Assembly: GCA_016234985.1 (NCBI GenBank) | Contig: JACRNK010000103.1 | Location: forward strand, 1-23,269 | Direction: 5' to 3' | Origin: Deltaproteobacteria bacterium | Lineage (GTDB): Bacteria > Desulfobacterota > GWC2-55-46 > UBA9637 | Length of the DNA stretch: 23,269 nucleotides | Shown: one piece after another, positions 7,006 to 14,240 of the stretch | Layout of the letters: every line of letters starts with the position of its first letter | Numbering within the stretch: position 1 is the first letter of the stretch | Translations under genes and position numbers: made by a program | Notes under the pieces: model-generated | What the model was told of the DNA's origin: nothing | What the model saw: only the letters and a program-made list of their open reading frames with translations | Database searches by the model: none

Positions 7006-7092
7006 GTTCCAATCCTCCTTGAATTGTTTTACGACACAATTGTATCACCTTGCTATGTCATTTCTGGTCGTAGTGGGGAAAGTTTTTTTGAG
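6893..7092. repeat. ~200-bp direct repeat flanking the Phd/PIN pair, copy 2
   Basis: The second copy of the DUF2779 start-and-promoter segment at 5897-6098, in the same orientation, with the Phd/PIN pair between the two. Confidence 0.8.
7054..7072 (-). promoter_or_regulatory. Operator-like palindrome, site d
   Basis: TATGTC-ATTTCTG-GTCGTA with TACAAT 9 nt downstream on the minus strand. It belongs to the duplicated, truncated DUF2779 promoter. Confidence 0.55.
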
Positions 7093-7184
7093 GAAGCGAA
7101 AGAATGAAGGAGAGAAGCGGGCAATAGCAAGACAGTAGGCAGGAAGGGCAATACTTCAGTTTAAAAATAGATATGTTACCTTGT
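7073..7184. repeat. Dispersed intergenic repeat R, copy 3
   Basis: Collinear with copy 1 (2246-2360) over its whole length, from the AAAGTTTTTTT run to AAAAATAGATATGTTACC. It ends right at the AGCTAAC that holds the stop of the glycosylase-like gene, so it appears to have truncated what followed that gene. Confidence 0.65.
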
Positions 7185-7885
7185 TAGCTTCCGAATTTGT
7201 TTGAAAAATGTGTGAAAAACTTTTTTGTTCTTCTTACATATTCTTCACAATATGCCCATATAACCATGTCAAAAAGACCTATAGGAATATTTAAATCATT
7301 GAGTTTTGTAATAAGTTGTTGTTGAGAAATTTTGTAATACTGCATAAATTTCTCCATCCATCGGTCACACTTTATTGCCTCTCCTCCCATATTTCTAATA
7401 ATGAAATTGGCATTTGCTGCCCCAATATACGGTAGTTTGCGTTTTATTAAATCTTTAACATCATTATTACATAGTTTACAACTTTTAACCTTTCCACTAA
7501 ACCATTCTGTTCTAAAAGATTTTTCCTCCTTATATTCATTTAGTTTTTCAGCTATCACTTTTATAGCGTCCCATTTACCTTCCGCTCTCATTGGTACGGG
7601 GGCACAATGTAAGTTTACCTTAAATTTTTTCCACCTACTGGCTGTAGTATCTGCAACTTTTTGGAAATCCCTGTTGTTAAATCCTAACTCTTCTGCACGG
7701 TTAAGAAAAGATTTTACTGTGACCCTCTTCATTCCAGAAACCCAAATTGCCCAAACGGCTTCCTCAAAAAATGAGGCTCTATTAATAGTCTTTGGACGAT
7801 CATTTAAATACCATTTAATGTCGTTATTACTGTTACCACCAATTTCTTGGTAACACGTTTGATATATTGTAGTGAGGTGCTTCAT
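7184..7885 (-). CDS. HhH-GPD DNA glycosylase-like protein
   Basis: About 233 residues from the ATG at 7885, chosen because AAGG lies 6 nt before it; in-frame ATGs at 7891 and 7924 are less well placed. The C-terminal half shows a helix-hairpin-helix (LPYIGAANANFIIRNMGG) followed by an Asp in KCDRWMEKFM, at the position of the catalytic aspartate of the EndoIII/AlkA/OGG superfamily. The N-terminal FFEEAVWAIWVSGM also fits that fold. There is no terminal Fe-S cysteine loop. It may excise damaged or modified bases. The stop codon is in AGCTAAC, like an attC core. Its upstream neighbour is a nuclease-like gene, so a two-gene module is possible. The family call is moderate. Confidence 0.5.
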   Translation of the reverse strand: MKHLTTIYQTCYQEIGGNSNNDIKWYLNDRPKTINRASFFEEAVWAIWVSGMKRVTVKSFLNRAEELGFNNRDFQKVADTTASRWKKFKVNLHCAPVPMRAEGKWDAIKVIAEKLNEYKEEKSFRTEWFSGKVKSCKLCNNDVKDLIKRKLPYIGAANANFIIRNMGGEAIKCDRWMEKFMQYYKISQQQLITKLNDLNIPIGLFDMVIWAYCEEYVRRTKKFFTHFSNKFGS

Positions 7886-7907
7886 AATCATCCTTATAAA
7901 CATAATG

Positions 7908-7959
7908 CCGTAACTGTGCGGCACAGTGAAACGGAGTCCGCACGAGTGATTTGTTAGCG
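7908..7959 (-). other. attC-like recombination site 3
   Basis: On the minus strand CGCTAAC (containing the stop TAA of the upstream gene) begins an imperfect palindrome that ends GTTACGG. The arms GTGCGGAC and GCCGCAC pair with one extrahelical A. At about 52 bp it is short and its spacers are unequal, so it is a degenerate integron attC candidate. Confidence 0.4.
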
Positions 7960-8502
7960 TTGTTTTTCCAGTTCCTTTAAGAAACTGATTATACGAAGTA
8001 TTTCATCGTCATAGTTTGATGTGCCAACTGTATCTACCAACCGTGGCAATATGGTCTCTTTAAAGCTCATAACCTCCACCCTTATGCCGTATTTCTTCTT
8101 ATATTTATCAACCAATTTCTGGACGCTTTCCCTGTCTTTTACGATCCAACAGACAAATACTCTGGTGACCTTGCTTGGCGGAAGACCAAATAATCTGTAA
8201 GTCTTTTTTATGTTTTCAAAATAAGTTACGCCCTTTTTCCATTCGGAGTTTGAATTCTCTTTTTCTTTCGGTATGCCTATAAATTTGGCATCAAATATAG
8301 CTTTCAATTCCTCGACCTTGGGAGCCCACATTATCATGTGGGTAACACTTGTTTCGACGTGATAATACTTATCCTCTTTTATATTTGCAGCGAGCAGATC
8401 GCACTGTCTATTGATGCCATTGACCACTTTGACATCTGTGATGGTCAAGCACTTCAATACGTGTCTGAAGTAACACTCCACAATATGTTCGGCTGCATTC
8501 AT
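7954..8502 (-). CDS. Putative PD-(D/E)XK nuclease-like protein
   Basis: A 182-residue protein not assigned to a named family. The first half contains CDLLAANIKEDKYYHVETSV after a helical IVECYFRHVLKCL. This resembles an E...D...ExS variant of the PD-(D/E)XK core. The second half has a beta strand RVFVCWIVKDRESVQKL and ends LKELEKQR. No membrane segment. The ATG at 8502 has only a weak GAAAG. It precedes the glycosylase-like gene and its stop sits in an attC-like core. A restriction or defence role is a guess from context. Confidence 0.45.
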   Translation of the reverse strand: MNAAEHIVECYFRHVLKCLTITDVKVVNGINRQCDLLAANIKEDKYYHVETSVTHMIMWAPKVEELKAIFDAKFIGIPKEKENSNSEWKKGVTYFENIKKTYRLFGLPPSKVTRVFVCWIVKDRESVQKLVDKYKKKYGIRVEVMSFKETILPRLVDTVGTSNYDDEILRIISFLKELEKQR

Positions 8503-8603
8503 AGTTCTTTCACGCTCACCAGTTATTATCTGAACGGCTGAGTCAAAGTATCATAAATCTGAATGTGTGGTCAATGAAAAGGTAATGTCAACACCCTTCT
8601 CCT

Positions 8604-8629
8604 CGTTCCCAAGCCCCAGCTTGGGAACG
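8604..8629. repeat. Palindromic repeat, GTTCCCAAGC type
   Basis: CGTTCCCAAGC - CCCA - GCTTGGGAACG, an 11-bp perfect stem with a 4-nt loop. It lies in the gene-free stretch 8503-8928, which otherwise contains two further palindromes and one other dispersed repeat. Confidence 0.8.
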
Positions 8630-8635
8630 CTATTG

Positions 8636-8659
8636 TTCTGGAAGTTCCAACTTCCAGAA
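8636..8659. repeat. Palindromic repeat TTCTGGAAGTT
   Basis: TTCTGGAAGTT - CC - AACTTCCAGAA, 11-bp arms with a 2-nt centre. It is 6 bp from the preceding palindrome and possibly part of the same compound repeat. Confidence 0.7.
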
Positions 8660-8718
8660 TTTAAACGCAATCTCCTGTATGAAGAACAACAAGAAGCTGG
8701 GGCTTCTTTTACAATTAT

Positions 8719-8742
8719 GTTCCCAAGCTCCTGCTTGGGAAC
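8719..8742. repeat. Palindromic repeat, GTTCCCAAGC type, second copy
   Basis: GTTCCCAAGC - TCCT - GCTTGGGAAC, 10-bp arms. Same arms as 8604-8629, different loop. Confidence 0.8.
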
Positions 8743-8779
8743 AAGATAACTGGTCGCTGTCTCTTGTTTTTTAAATTTT

Positions 8780-8878
8780 GTCATGCCCGAAGGCTTCTAT
8801 CCCCGATAAAAGCATTCGGGGACACATCCAGAGCGTTAAAAATGGATTCCCGCTTAATACCTGCGGGAATGACAGCGT
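8780..8878. repeat. Dispersed repeat with CATTCGGG and CCCGCTTAA...GCGGGAATGACAG
   Basis: It contains inverted CCCGAA/TTCGGG and the phrase GGATTCCCGCTTAA...CTGCGGGAATGACAG. I recall such sequences as abundant intergenic repeats in genomes of this type. It has no convincing gene. Confidence 0.45.
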
Positions 8879-8928
8879 GGGGAGATTTTTGTTTTATGTC
8901 TATTCTATTATGAGACCGTTAATATATA

Positions 8929-9374
8929 TCAGGGCGCATATAAAATATCTAATAAACCAATTCTCCATCTGCCATCTTCCAATAGCATTTGATATGTTTC
9001 CGTCTTGATATTCGTAGATGAGCCGACTGCTCCTTTCAATACATATCCAATCCTGGCTCTCACATAAACTAAAGCAGGGTATTTGACATTGATCGTTATA
9101 TCCTGTGCTTTTTGCCAGCAACAGGCTAACCCCCATTCTTTATTTTTCATCTGCCGGATGAAATCTTCCTTGGACAAAGATGCCTGATTTGATAATTTTC
9201 CATATTCATAAAGAGAATCATATTTTCCTTCATACCAAAGATCAATGATTGTTTTAAAAATATTGGAACCTCTCTTTCAATTTGCTGCTTTTCTGATACC
9301 GATAATTCCTGAGGTGAAGCAAAAGCAGGGAATAACACACTAAAAACAATTAAAGCTATTAAAAATTTCTTCAT
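8929..9374 (-). CDS. Secreted protein of unknown function, frameshifted
   Basis: The ATG at 9374 has a strong GGGAGGTGG. The N-terminus MKKFLIALIVFSVLFPAFAS is a Sec signal peptide with probable cleavage after AFA. The frame diverges at the TTTT run 9252-9255. One extra base there joins EREVPIFLK to TIIDLWYEGKYDSLYEYGKL and on to SKEDFIRQMKNKEWGLACC, ending LEDGRWRIGLLDILYAP. The joined product is about 148 residues with two adjacent cysteines and no known domain. It is divergent from the WYL gene. Operator-like site e with TATTAA 9 nt downstream faces it, so it may belong to the same regulon. Confidence 0.6.
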
Positions 9375-9480
9375 ATTCCACCTCCCTTATTTTACAACAA
9401 CATCTCAACCACGAGAGTCTCTCCCAATAGCGGCCAAGCCTTGCCGAGGATGAGTTTTTATTTTTAGGGCCTGATTCATA

Positions 9481-9509
9481 TTGACCCTTTTAAAATTTAT
9501 TGTTAGCAT
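9481..9509 (+). promoter_or_regulatory. Candidate promoter of the WYL regulator gene
   Basis: TTGACC (9481-9486), 17-nt spacer, TAGCAT (9504-9509). Operator-like site e begins 17 nt downstream of the -10, where a bound repressor could block elongation (autoregulation). Confidence 0.4.
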
Positions 9510-9526
9510 CTTTAATATCATGCAAC

Positions 9527-9545
9527 TGTGACATTTTTGGTCGCA
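9527..9545. promoter_or_regulatory. Operator-like palindrome, site e
   Basis: TGTGAC-ATTTTTG-GTCGCA, the most symmetric of the five copies. It lies 28 bp upstream of the WYL gene. On the minus strand TATTAA follows after 9 nt, as a -10 for the divergent secreted-protein gene. This is the copy that links the palindrome family to the WYL regulator. Confidence 0.6.
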
Positions 9546-9573
9546 TTTTATATTTTTTTTTAAGGAGACAGAG

Positions 9574-10571
9574 ATGAGAGGAAAAAATCTCGGCCGGTTT
9601 CTCAAGGCAATTAACCTTCTCGGCAAGGCAGAAGGCGTAACAACTGACGAATTGGCAGAGGAACTGAAGATTGACAGACGGTCGGTTTATCGCCTTATTC
9701 AGTTTATGGAGGAGCTTAATTTCCCCATAACCGATGATGACAAAGACCATTTTGAAAAGAAAAAGAGATGGAAACTTGAAGAGACATATCTTAAAAAACT
9801 GCCAAATATAAAACTTCCGAATATCAGCTTAACCTTATCGGAGATAATCGCTTTATCTTTTCTCAAAGGAGAAGCGCGTCTTTACAAAGGCACGGATATT
9901 GAGAAGAACATAAATTCAGCCTTTGCAAAAATGGATATGTTTACACCTCCGGGGTTTTCCGATGAACTGGATAAAGTAAAAACCCTTTTCATCCCGGTTT
10001 CCAAGTTTGCCAAAAACTACTCAGCGAAGGGAAAGATTATAGAAGACATTACCGATGCCCTACTTCGGAAAAAGACCTGTCTTGTTGAATACCATTCCTT
10101 TGGCGAGGATACGGTCAAACCATTCAGGATTGACCCTCTGCATTTCTTTGAAAACAACGGCGGGCTTTATATCTTTGCAAGAACAACAAGGTTCGGCGAC
10201 ATAAGAACCCTTGCTGTTGAAAGGATTCTGTCATTGAAATCAACTGATGACGATTTTAAATATCCGAGAGATTTCAACCCGGGGAATATGTTGGATTCTG
10301 CATTTGATATTGTCTATGATGACCCTATTCATGCAAAAATCCGGTTTTCCCCTGAGCAGGCAAGATATATAAAAGAGCGGCAATGGGCTAAAGAACAGAA
10401 GATTAAAGAGCAGAAGGATGGCTCAATAATCCTTGAAATAAAAACCTCCGGCTTTTGGGATGTAAAAAATGGGTGTTGTCCTTCGGCGCAGAGGCAAGGG
10501 TGTTGAAACCGGAGAAATTAAGGAAAGCGGTTATTGAAGAAATAAAGGCGGGCTTGGCGATATATTCTTAA
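9574..10571 (+). CDS. WYL-domain transcriptional regulator (HTH-WYL-WCX), frameshifted near the end
   Basis: The N-terminal winged HTH spans residues 8-50 (LLGKAEGVTTDELAEEL, RRSVYRLIQFMEEL). The WYL Sm-like domain follows at about 160-225 (TCLVEYHSFGEDTVKPFRID, LYIFARTTRFGDIRTLAVERI), then the C-terminal WCX region. The frame stops early after DVKNG. One more A in the run 10464-10469 restores DVKKWVLSFGAEARVLKPEKLRKAVIEEI and a stop at 10569-10571, giving about 332 residues. WYL regulators such as PafBC, DriD and BrxR/CapW control DNA-damage or defence genes, some sensing nucleic acid ligands. AAGGAG lies just before the ATG, and operator-like site e is directly upstream. Confidence 0.85.
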
Positions 10572-10640
10572 TTCAGGGGCGATACCCAGATTTTTGAGAT
10601 TCCCTTTGACTTTTGCAATCTATAAGTTACAGTGTAATAC

Positions 10641-10862
10641 ATGAAGGTCATTATGGACGCAGATTGTTTGATAAAGCTTACAAATGTGGCGAATATGTAC
10701 AGGTTCGGGAAGCTTTCTCTTGCTGAGGCGTCAAGGCTTATTGGCCTTACTCAGATAGAAACACTGGAACTTCTTCTTGAAAAAGGGGTGAAAGGGAATC
10801 TCTATACAGGGGATGTAATGTATTCTTTGGAAAGATTTGTGAAGAAGAGAAGCAGGCAATAG
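10641..10862 (+). CDS. Small chimeric ORF: PIN-like start joined to UPF0175-like antitoxin
   Basis: A 73-residue product. The first ~13 residues (MKVIMDADCLIKL) look like the opening strand of a PIN-domain toxin. Residues 16-60 (VANMYRFGKLSLAEASRLIGL, then ETLELLLEKGV) look like the UPF0175 helical antitoxin motif. No Shine-Dalgarno is visible and TGTAAT sits 2 nt before the ATG. The stop overlaps a dispersed repeat. It is probably a recombination remnant of a toxin-antitoxin locus. Whether it is expressed is unknown. Confidence 0.4.
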   Translation: MKVIMDADCLIKLTNVANMYRFGKLSLAEASRLIGLTQIETLELLLEKGVKGNLYTGDVMYSLERFVKKRSRQ

Positions 10863-10915
10863 TAGGGCAGGAAGCGAGGAAGGGCAATACTTCAGTTTAA
10901 AATAGGTCTGTCAGC
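10847..10915. repeat. Dispersed intergenic repeat R, copy 4
   Basis: GAGAAGCAGGCAATAG, then AGGAAGGGCAATACTTCAG and AAAATAGGTCTGTCAG. The same order as copies 1 and 3 with internal shortening. Confidence 0.6.
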
Positions 10916-10920
10916 TTTTT

Positions 10921-10995
10921 TATTACGAAAAGATAAAGACAAAGGCAGATGAGGAAAAGATAGTTAAGGAAATTGTGTCAAAACAAAAACCCTGA
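10921..10995 (+). pseudogene. Possible gene-end remnant in the 10863-11202 gap
   Basis: An open frame without a start codon reads YYEKIKTKADEEKIVKEI and ends VSKQKP before TGA. It is charged and helical, and could be the tail of a lost gene. The rest of this 340-bp gap holds repeat copies R4 and R5 and an orphan promoter; I see no other gene. Confidence 0.2.
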
Positions 10996-11098
10996 CTCTT
11001 CCGCCGCCTTTGTTTCACCTTGGTCTGTTACTTACTTATTCGTTTCCTATCAACCTTATTTTTTGGCATTAAAGACAGATTTAATTTTAAAGGAATTA

Positions 11099-11126
11099 TT
11101 GACATAAGGTGTATCTTTAGTAGAAT
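11099..11126 (+). promoter_or_regulatory. Orphan sigma70-like promoter
   Basis: TTGACA (11099-11104), 16-nt spacer, TAGAAT (11121-11126). It points toward the 3' end of the opposite-strand endonuclease gene with no plus-strand gene behind it. It may be a leftover, an antisense RNA promoter or chance. Confidence 0.3.
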
Positions 11127-11165
11127 GGCAACGTGCAACAGGATAAGACAAAGAAAACAAATCGT

Positions 11166-11191
11166 CCTAAAATAAATCTGTCCCCTTTATT
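11166..11191. repeat. Repeat R-like end motif, copy 5
   Basis: CTAAAATAAATCTGTCCCCT, matching the distal end of repeat R. It lies just beyond the stop (in TCTAAC) of the endonuclease-like gene, as copy 3 does after the glycosylase-like gene. Confidence 0.5.
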
Positions 11192-11202
11192 TCTTCTTTT
11201 CG

Positions 11203-12057
11203 TTAGAGATATGTCTCCAGGAATTTGATTGCATCTTTCTTGCCTTTAAATGATGCCTCTATTTTGTCGCCTGTATTATACCTGATGATGATTTCGTATT
11301 TTACAATAGGCTGCTTTGGTTTGTCCTCTGAGTATTTAGTTATATAGTCAATTGCTTCAGCAACAGTCTTAACGCTGGATTCCTGTCCATGAAGTGGGAA
11401 AATTAGTACACTTTCTATAAAGCGTGAAACTGATTCTGAAAGTAAATTAAAAAATTGGTCAACTTCCTTTTTGTTAAGGAGCAAAAGCTCTTTTGCAACA
11501 ACTGCCTTATCGACAAGATTTTGCCAACTATCAATTTTTGTTCTGAAATCTTGCTCCGACGTTTTTTCGTCAAAGTCAGCATTGATCTTTGCTTTTTTGA
11601 AAGCTTTTATAACGGTATCATACGGAAAATATAAAACACCAAAGTCAAGAGATTTTAGTTGATTTAATGCTCCTTCTGTGAATACCCCTGCTAAGACAAC
11701 ACCTATAAAAGGAGATGAGCTTTTATACTTTTCCGTAAGTGGAACAATTGCACTTTGGATTTCTTGGGCTTTATTCCTTGAATGTTTTGTATATCGCCGC
11801 CATGCTGATTCTATAAAAGCAACTGGAACACCAATTTCGCTTTCAGTTCCTGATCGCTCAAGCACAAAATCAAGGTCATGTTTATTCCCTTTGCCGTCTG
11901 TCCATGAAACTTTTTTACCTGTCCTTGCTTTTCTCTTACCTTTTTTGTCAAGGAAAAGGCTGTTGTCTTTTGCAAACTTTTGAAGATGTGGTTCAATAGC
12001 TAACTCTAAAAGGTCGCCTATTATTTGTCCAAATTTGTGTGATAATGATTCTGCCAT
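11203..12057 (-). CDS. Candidate type II restriction endonuclease
   Basis: A 284-residue protein directly downstream (2-bp gap) of a DNA methyltransferase gene, the usual restriction-modification layout. A plausible PD-(D/E)XK core is HDLDFVLER (D61, D63) followed after about 20 residues by FIESAWRRYTKHSRNKAQEI (E83). The ESAWRRYTKHS segment is one I recall from restriction-type proteins. No specificity can be read. The stop lies in TCTAACG, which may be a truncated attC core. Endonuclease function is inferred mainly from context. Confidence 0.6.
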   Translation of the reverse strand: MAESLSHKFGQIIGDLLELAIEPHLQKFAKDNSLFLDKKGKRKARTGKKVSWTDGKGNKHDLDFVLERSGTESEIGVPVAFIESAWRRYTKHSRNKAQEIQSAIVPLTEKYKSSSPFIGVVLAGVFTEGALNQLKSLDFGVLYFPYDTVIKAFKKAKINADFDEKTSEQDFRTKIDSWQNLVDKAVVAKELLLLNKKEVDQFFNLLSESVSRFIESVLIFPLHGQESSVKTVAEAIDYITKYSEDKPKQPIVKYEIIIRYNTGDKIEASFKGKKDAIKFLETYL

Positions 12058-12059
12058 AT

Positions 12060-13366
12060 TTATCCGTTAATCCATAATCTTCCTTCGTGCAAAGGAACTC
12101 TATGTTTTCTGTTTTTCCATTTAGTATTTCTGTCTCTTAATTTTTCAAATGAGTAATTTTTAAAACCGGCTGAAATGGCTAATTCACCAAGCCATTTGTC
12201 CACCGGAACATAAATTCCGTATGGTGCAGAGTCCCCAATGACGAAACACATTAAACAACCCTCACTTGTTACTCTACGAAGAGAATGAAAAACTTCAGCA
12301 AGGTCTTTGAAATATGCGGCTATCATAAAATGATAATTTTTTTACCACCATGTTTAAGCCTTTCTTCTTTAAGCGTTGAATAAACTTTTATGAGTTCGGA
12401 ATGAATCGAGGATAATTTTTCGTTTGATAGAATTGCATCTATTTCACTACCCAATTTTGAAACGTGCTGGGTGCAAGCTCTAATTAAATTAATTCTTACG
12501 TTTTCTTGCAAATCTGCCCAACCAGTGATATCGCCCCAAAAAGTCATTTCAAGGCGAGTAGCATCTGCATAATCATAATTATTTGCATAAGGCGGTGAAG
12601 TAATAACCAAATCGCCCCAACCGTCTGGAATTGATTGAATGTTTCTTGCGTCCTCATTAAATATTTGTGAATCAGCTACATGTAAAATTCTGCTTTGTAT
12701 TTGTAAACGCTTCATGTCTATATACATGACGTTTACTTTTGTTTCAAACGCTATGAATGGGTCTAAAACATTTGCTTTCGTCTTGTTAGGTTGAATGTAT
12801 TGCCACTGAGCAGTACCAACTGGAGAAGTAGAACGTAAAATGGAAGTGATGAGAAACCAATTGAAGTCTTTTATCTCTTCCACATGGTCTGTTTCTAACC
12901 ATGCGTGCTTAAGTGCTTCCAATTTTTGGATTGTTTCAAGAGGGTAACAACTTGAAATAAGTTTTGGATATTCTTTTTTTGTTATGTTTTTAGCTCTCGC
13001 GTTCCCTAAAAGCGATAAAGCGCCTTCTTTAAACTTGTCAGCAGAATAGTTCCATTTTAATTTTGTTTTAGCAATTCTATAAATGTAAGGATGGGCTTCA
13101 ATGCCTATTGATTCAACACCTTCAAATTCGCTTTCTAATAAAACTGTCCCTGAACCTGCAAATGGGTCAATTATTCTTGTCCTACCGTTTTCCTTTTCTT
13201 GTCTAATAAGTTGGTTAGCCCAAACTGCTGAAAATCCCGCAGTGTATCTATACCACTTGTGAATAGGCAAAGACATATTGTCAGCAAAAGTTGCTGAATA
13301 GTTTTGCTCATTTTTTATATCCTCTGGGAAGAGGTCTAATTCTATATTTTTGACTGCGTATGCCAT
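12060..13366 (-). CDS. DNA methyltransferase (N4-cytosine/N6-adenine type), frameshifted
   Basis: An AdoMet-dependent amino-methyltransferase. Motif I is DPFAGSGT (67-74), followed by GIEAHP (motif II region). The catalytic motif IV TSPPY is at 256-260, preceded by DLVI. TSPPY is frequent in N4-cytosine enzymes, but N6-adenine is not excluded. The frame breaks at the T7 run 12337-12343. One more base joins LKHGGKK to NYHFMIAAYFKDLAEVFHSL and the C-terminal part ending EGRLWING, for a full length near 434 residues. The ATG at 13366 has no clear Shine-Dalgarno. It pairs with the endonuclease-like gene downstream. If truly broken, an active endonuclease would be lethal, which favours a base-calling error. 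Confidence 0.8.
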
Positions 13367-13472
13367 GTCTCAAATGTAAGCAAAAAATCGTTTTGGTCTT
13401 AATTTATGCTTTTCAGTATTAGTATGCCACACAACGTGGTATTAATGCCATTGATTTTTAATTTATTGATTC

Positions 13473-13563
13473 GTACAACGCGGAAAATCAGCGGCGCGGA
13501 TAACAACTAATGACGAAAACCAAAAGGCAGCTATTCCGCGTCCGCTGGATTTATTTGTTGTGC
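13473..13563 (-). other. attC-like recombination site 1
   Basis: On the minus strand GCACAAC (13563-13557) opens and GTTGTAC (13479-13473) closes a 91-bp imperfect palindrome. The arms AATCC-AGCGG-ACGCGGA and its partner CCGCG-CCGCT-GATTT pair with unpaired extra bases, as in integron attC sites. The stop codon of the HEPN-like gene lies 4 nt inside. It accounts for much of the 13367-13550 interval, which shows no other gene. Confidence 0.55.
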
Positions 13564-14240
13564 ACTTGTTTCTGTATAAGTTCATAGAGTTCAATGAAGA
13601 AATCGCGTGCATACGCACATGAAAGAAAGGGATAATGCATATCAACTTTCAAGCGATGCTCGCCGGCCATCTTTTCAATGACAACCAACTTTCTCTCTCG
13701 TTTAGGATTGTTTCTATCCTGCTCTTTCAGATAGAGTTCTTTTTGAATAATCCGTTCTATCTCTTTATTGTCCTTAGATTCTCCGATGAACCCGTTTGTA
13801 TGGACAATACAGTTTCTTATCTTTCCAAGACTGCGTATTGCATCCAATAAGGCAATTTCATCATTAGATATACCTATAAGTTTGTTGAGATATTCTATAT
13901 ACTTTTCTGTCCCTTGGCCTCTTAGGTCAGTGGCCTTAATGGGCAACTTGAACTCTTCTTGCAGAAGATTGCAAAGTCGCATAAGGCGAGTTTCAATTTC
14001 GATATAAACAAAAACGGCAAATGAATAATTAAGAGCCTTTGGAAAAACATACTCCAAGAGTCGTGATTCGTGCTTCCAACGCCACATTTGAACTTTGGGA
14101 TCATTTGGGAAATAGAGGTCGAGCTTTCCCATTTCCTCTTTTCTTAAGTCGGCAATATGTAGATTAAATTTCCAAATGCAGTCAGCGAGGGATTCAAACT
14201 CCAATATCGTTTCCTGAATGTAGCTTTCCAAGTAGTTCAA
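13551..14240 (-). CDS. HEPN-like protein, possible toxin
   Basis: About 229 residues, mostly helical, starting at TTG 14240 immediately after the preceding gene's TAA. No ATG occurs before MGKLDLYF. Residues near 140 read IRSLGKIRNCIVHTNG; RNCIVH fits the Rx4H active-site motif (RNxxxH form) of HEPN ribonucleases. Flanking helices and the preceding small gene resemble HEPN toxin-antitoxin or abortive-infection pairs. The call rests on the motif and the layout; I do not recognise a named family. Confidence 0.45.
   Translation of the reverse strand: MNYLESYIQETILEFESLADCIWKFNLHIADLRKEEMGKLDLYFPNDPKVQMWRWKHESRLLEYVFPKALNYSFAVFVYIEIETRLMRLCNLLQEEFKLPIKATDLRGQGTEKYIEYLNKLIGISNDEIALLDAIRSLGKIRNCIVHTNGFIGESKDNKEIERIIQKELYLKEQDRNNPKRERKLVVIEKMAGEHRLKVDMHYPFLSCAYARDFFIELYELIQKQVHNK

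Noticed and set aside
8604..8742. Possible CRISPR array from the repeated GTTCCCAAGC palindromes
   Set aside because: There are only two good copies with different loops, no regular spacers and no cas genes. They are dispersed palindromic repeats.
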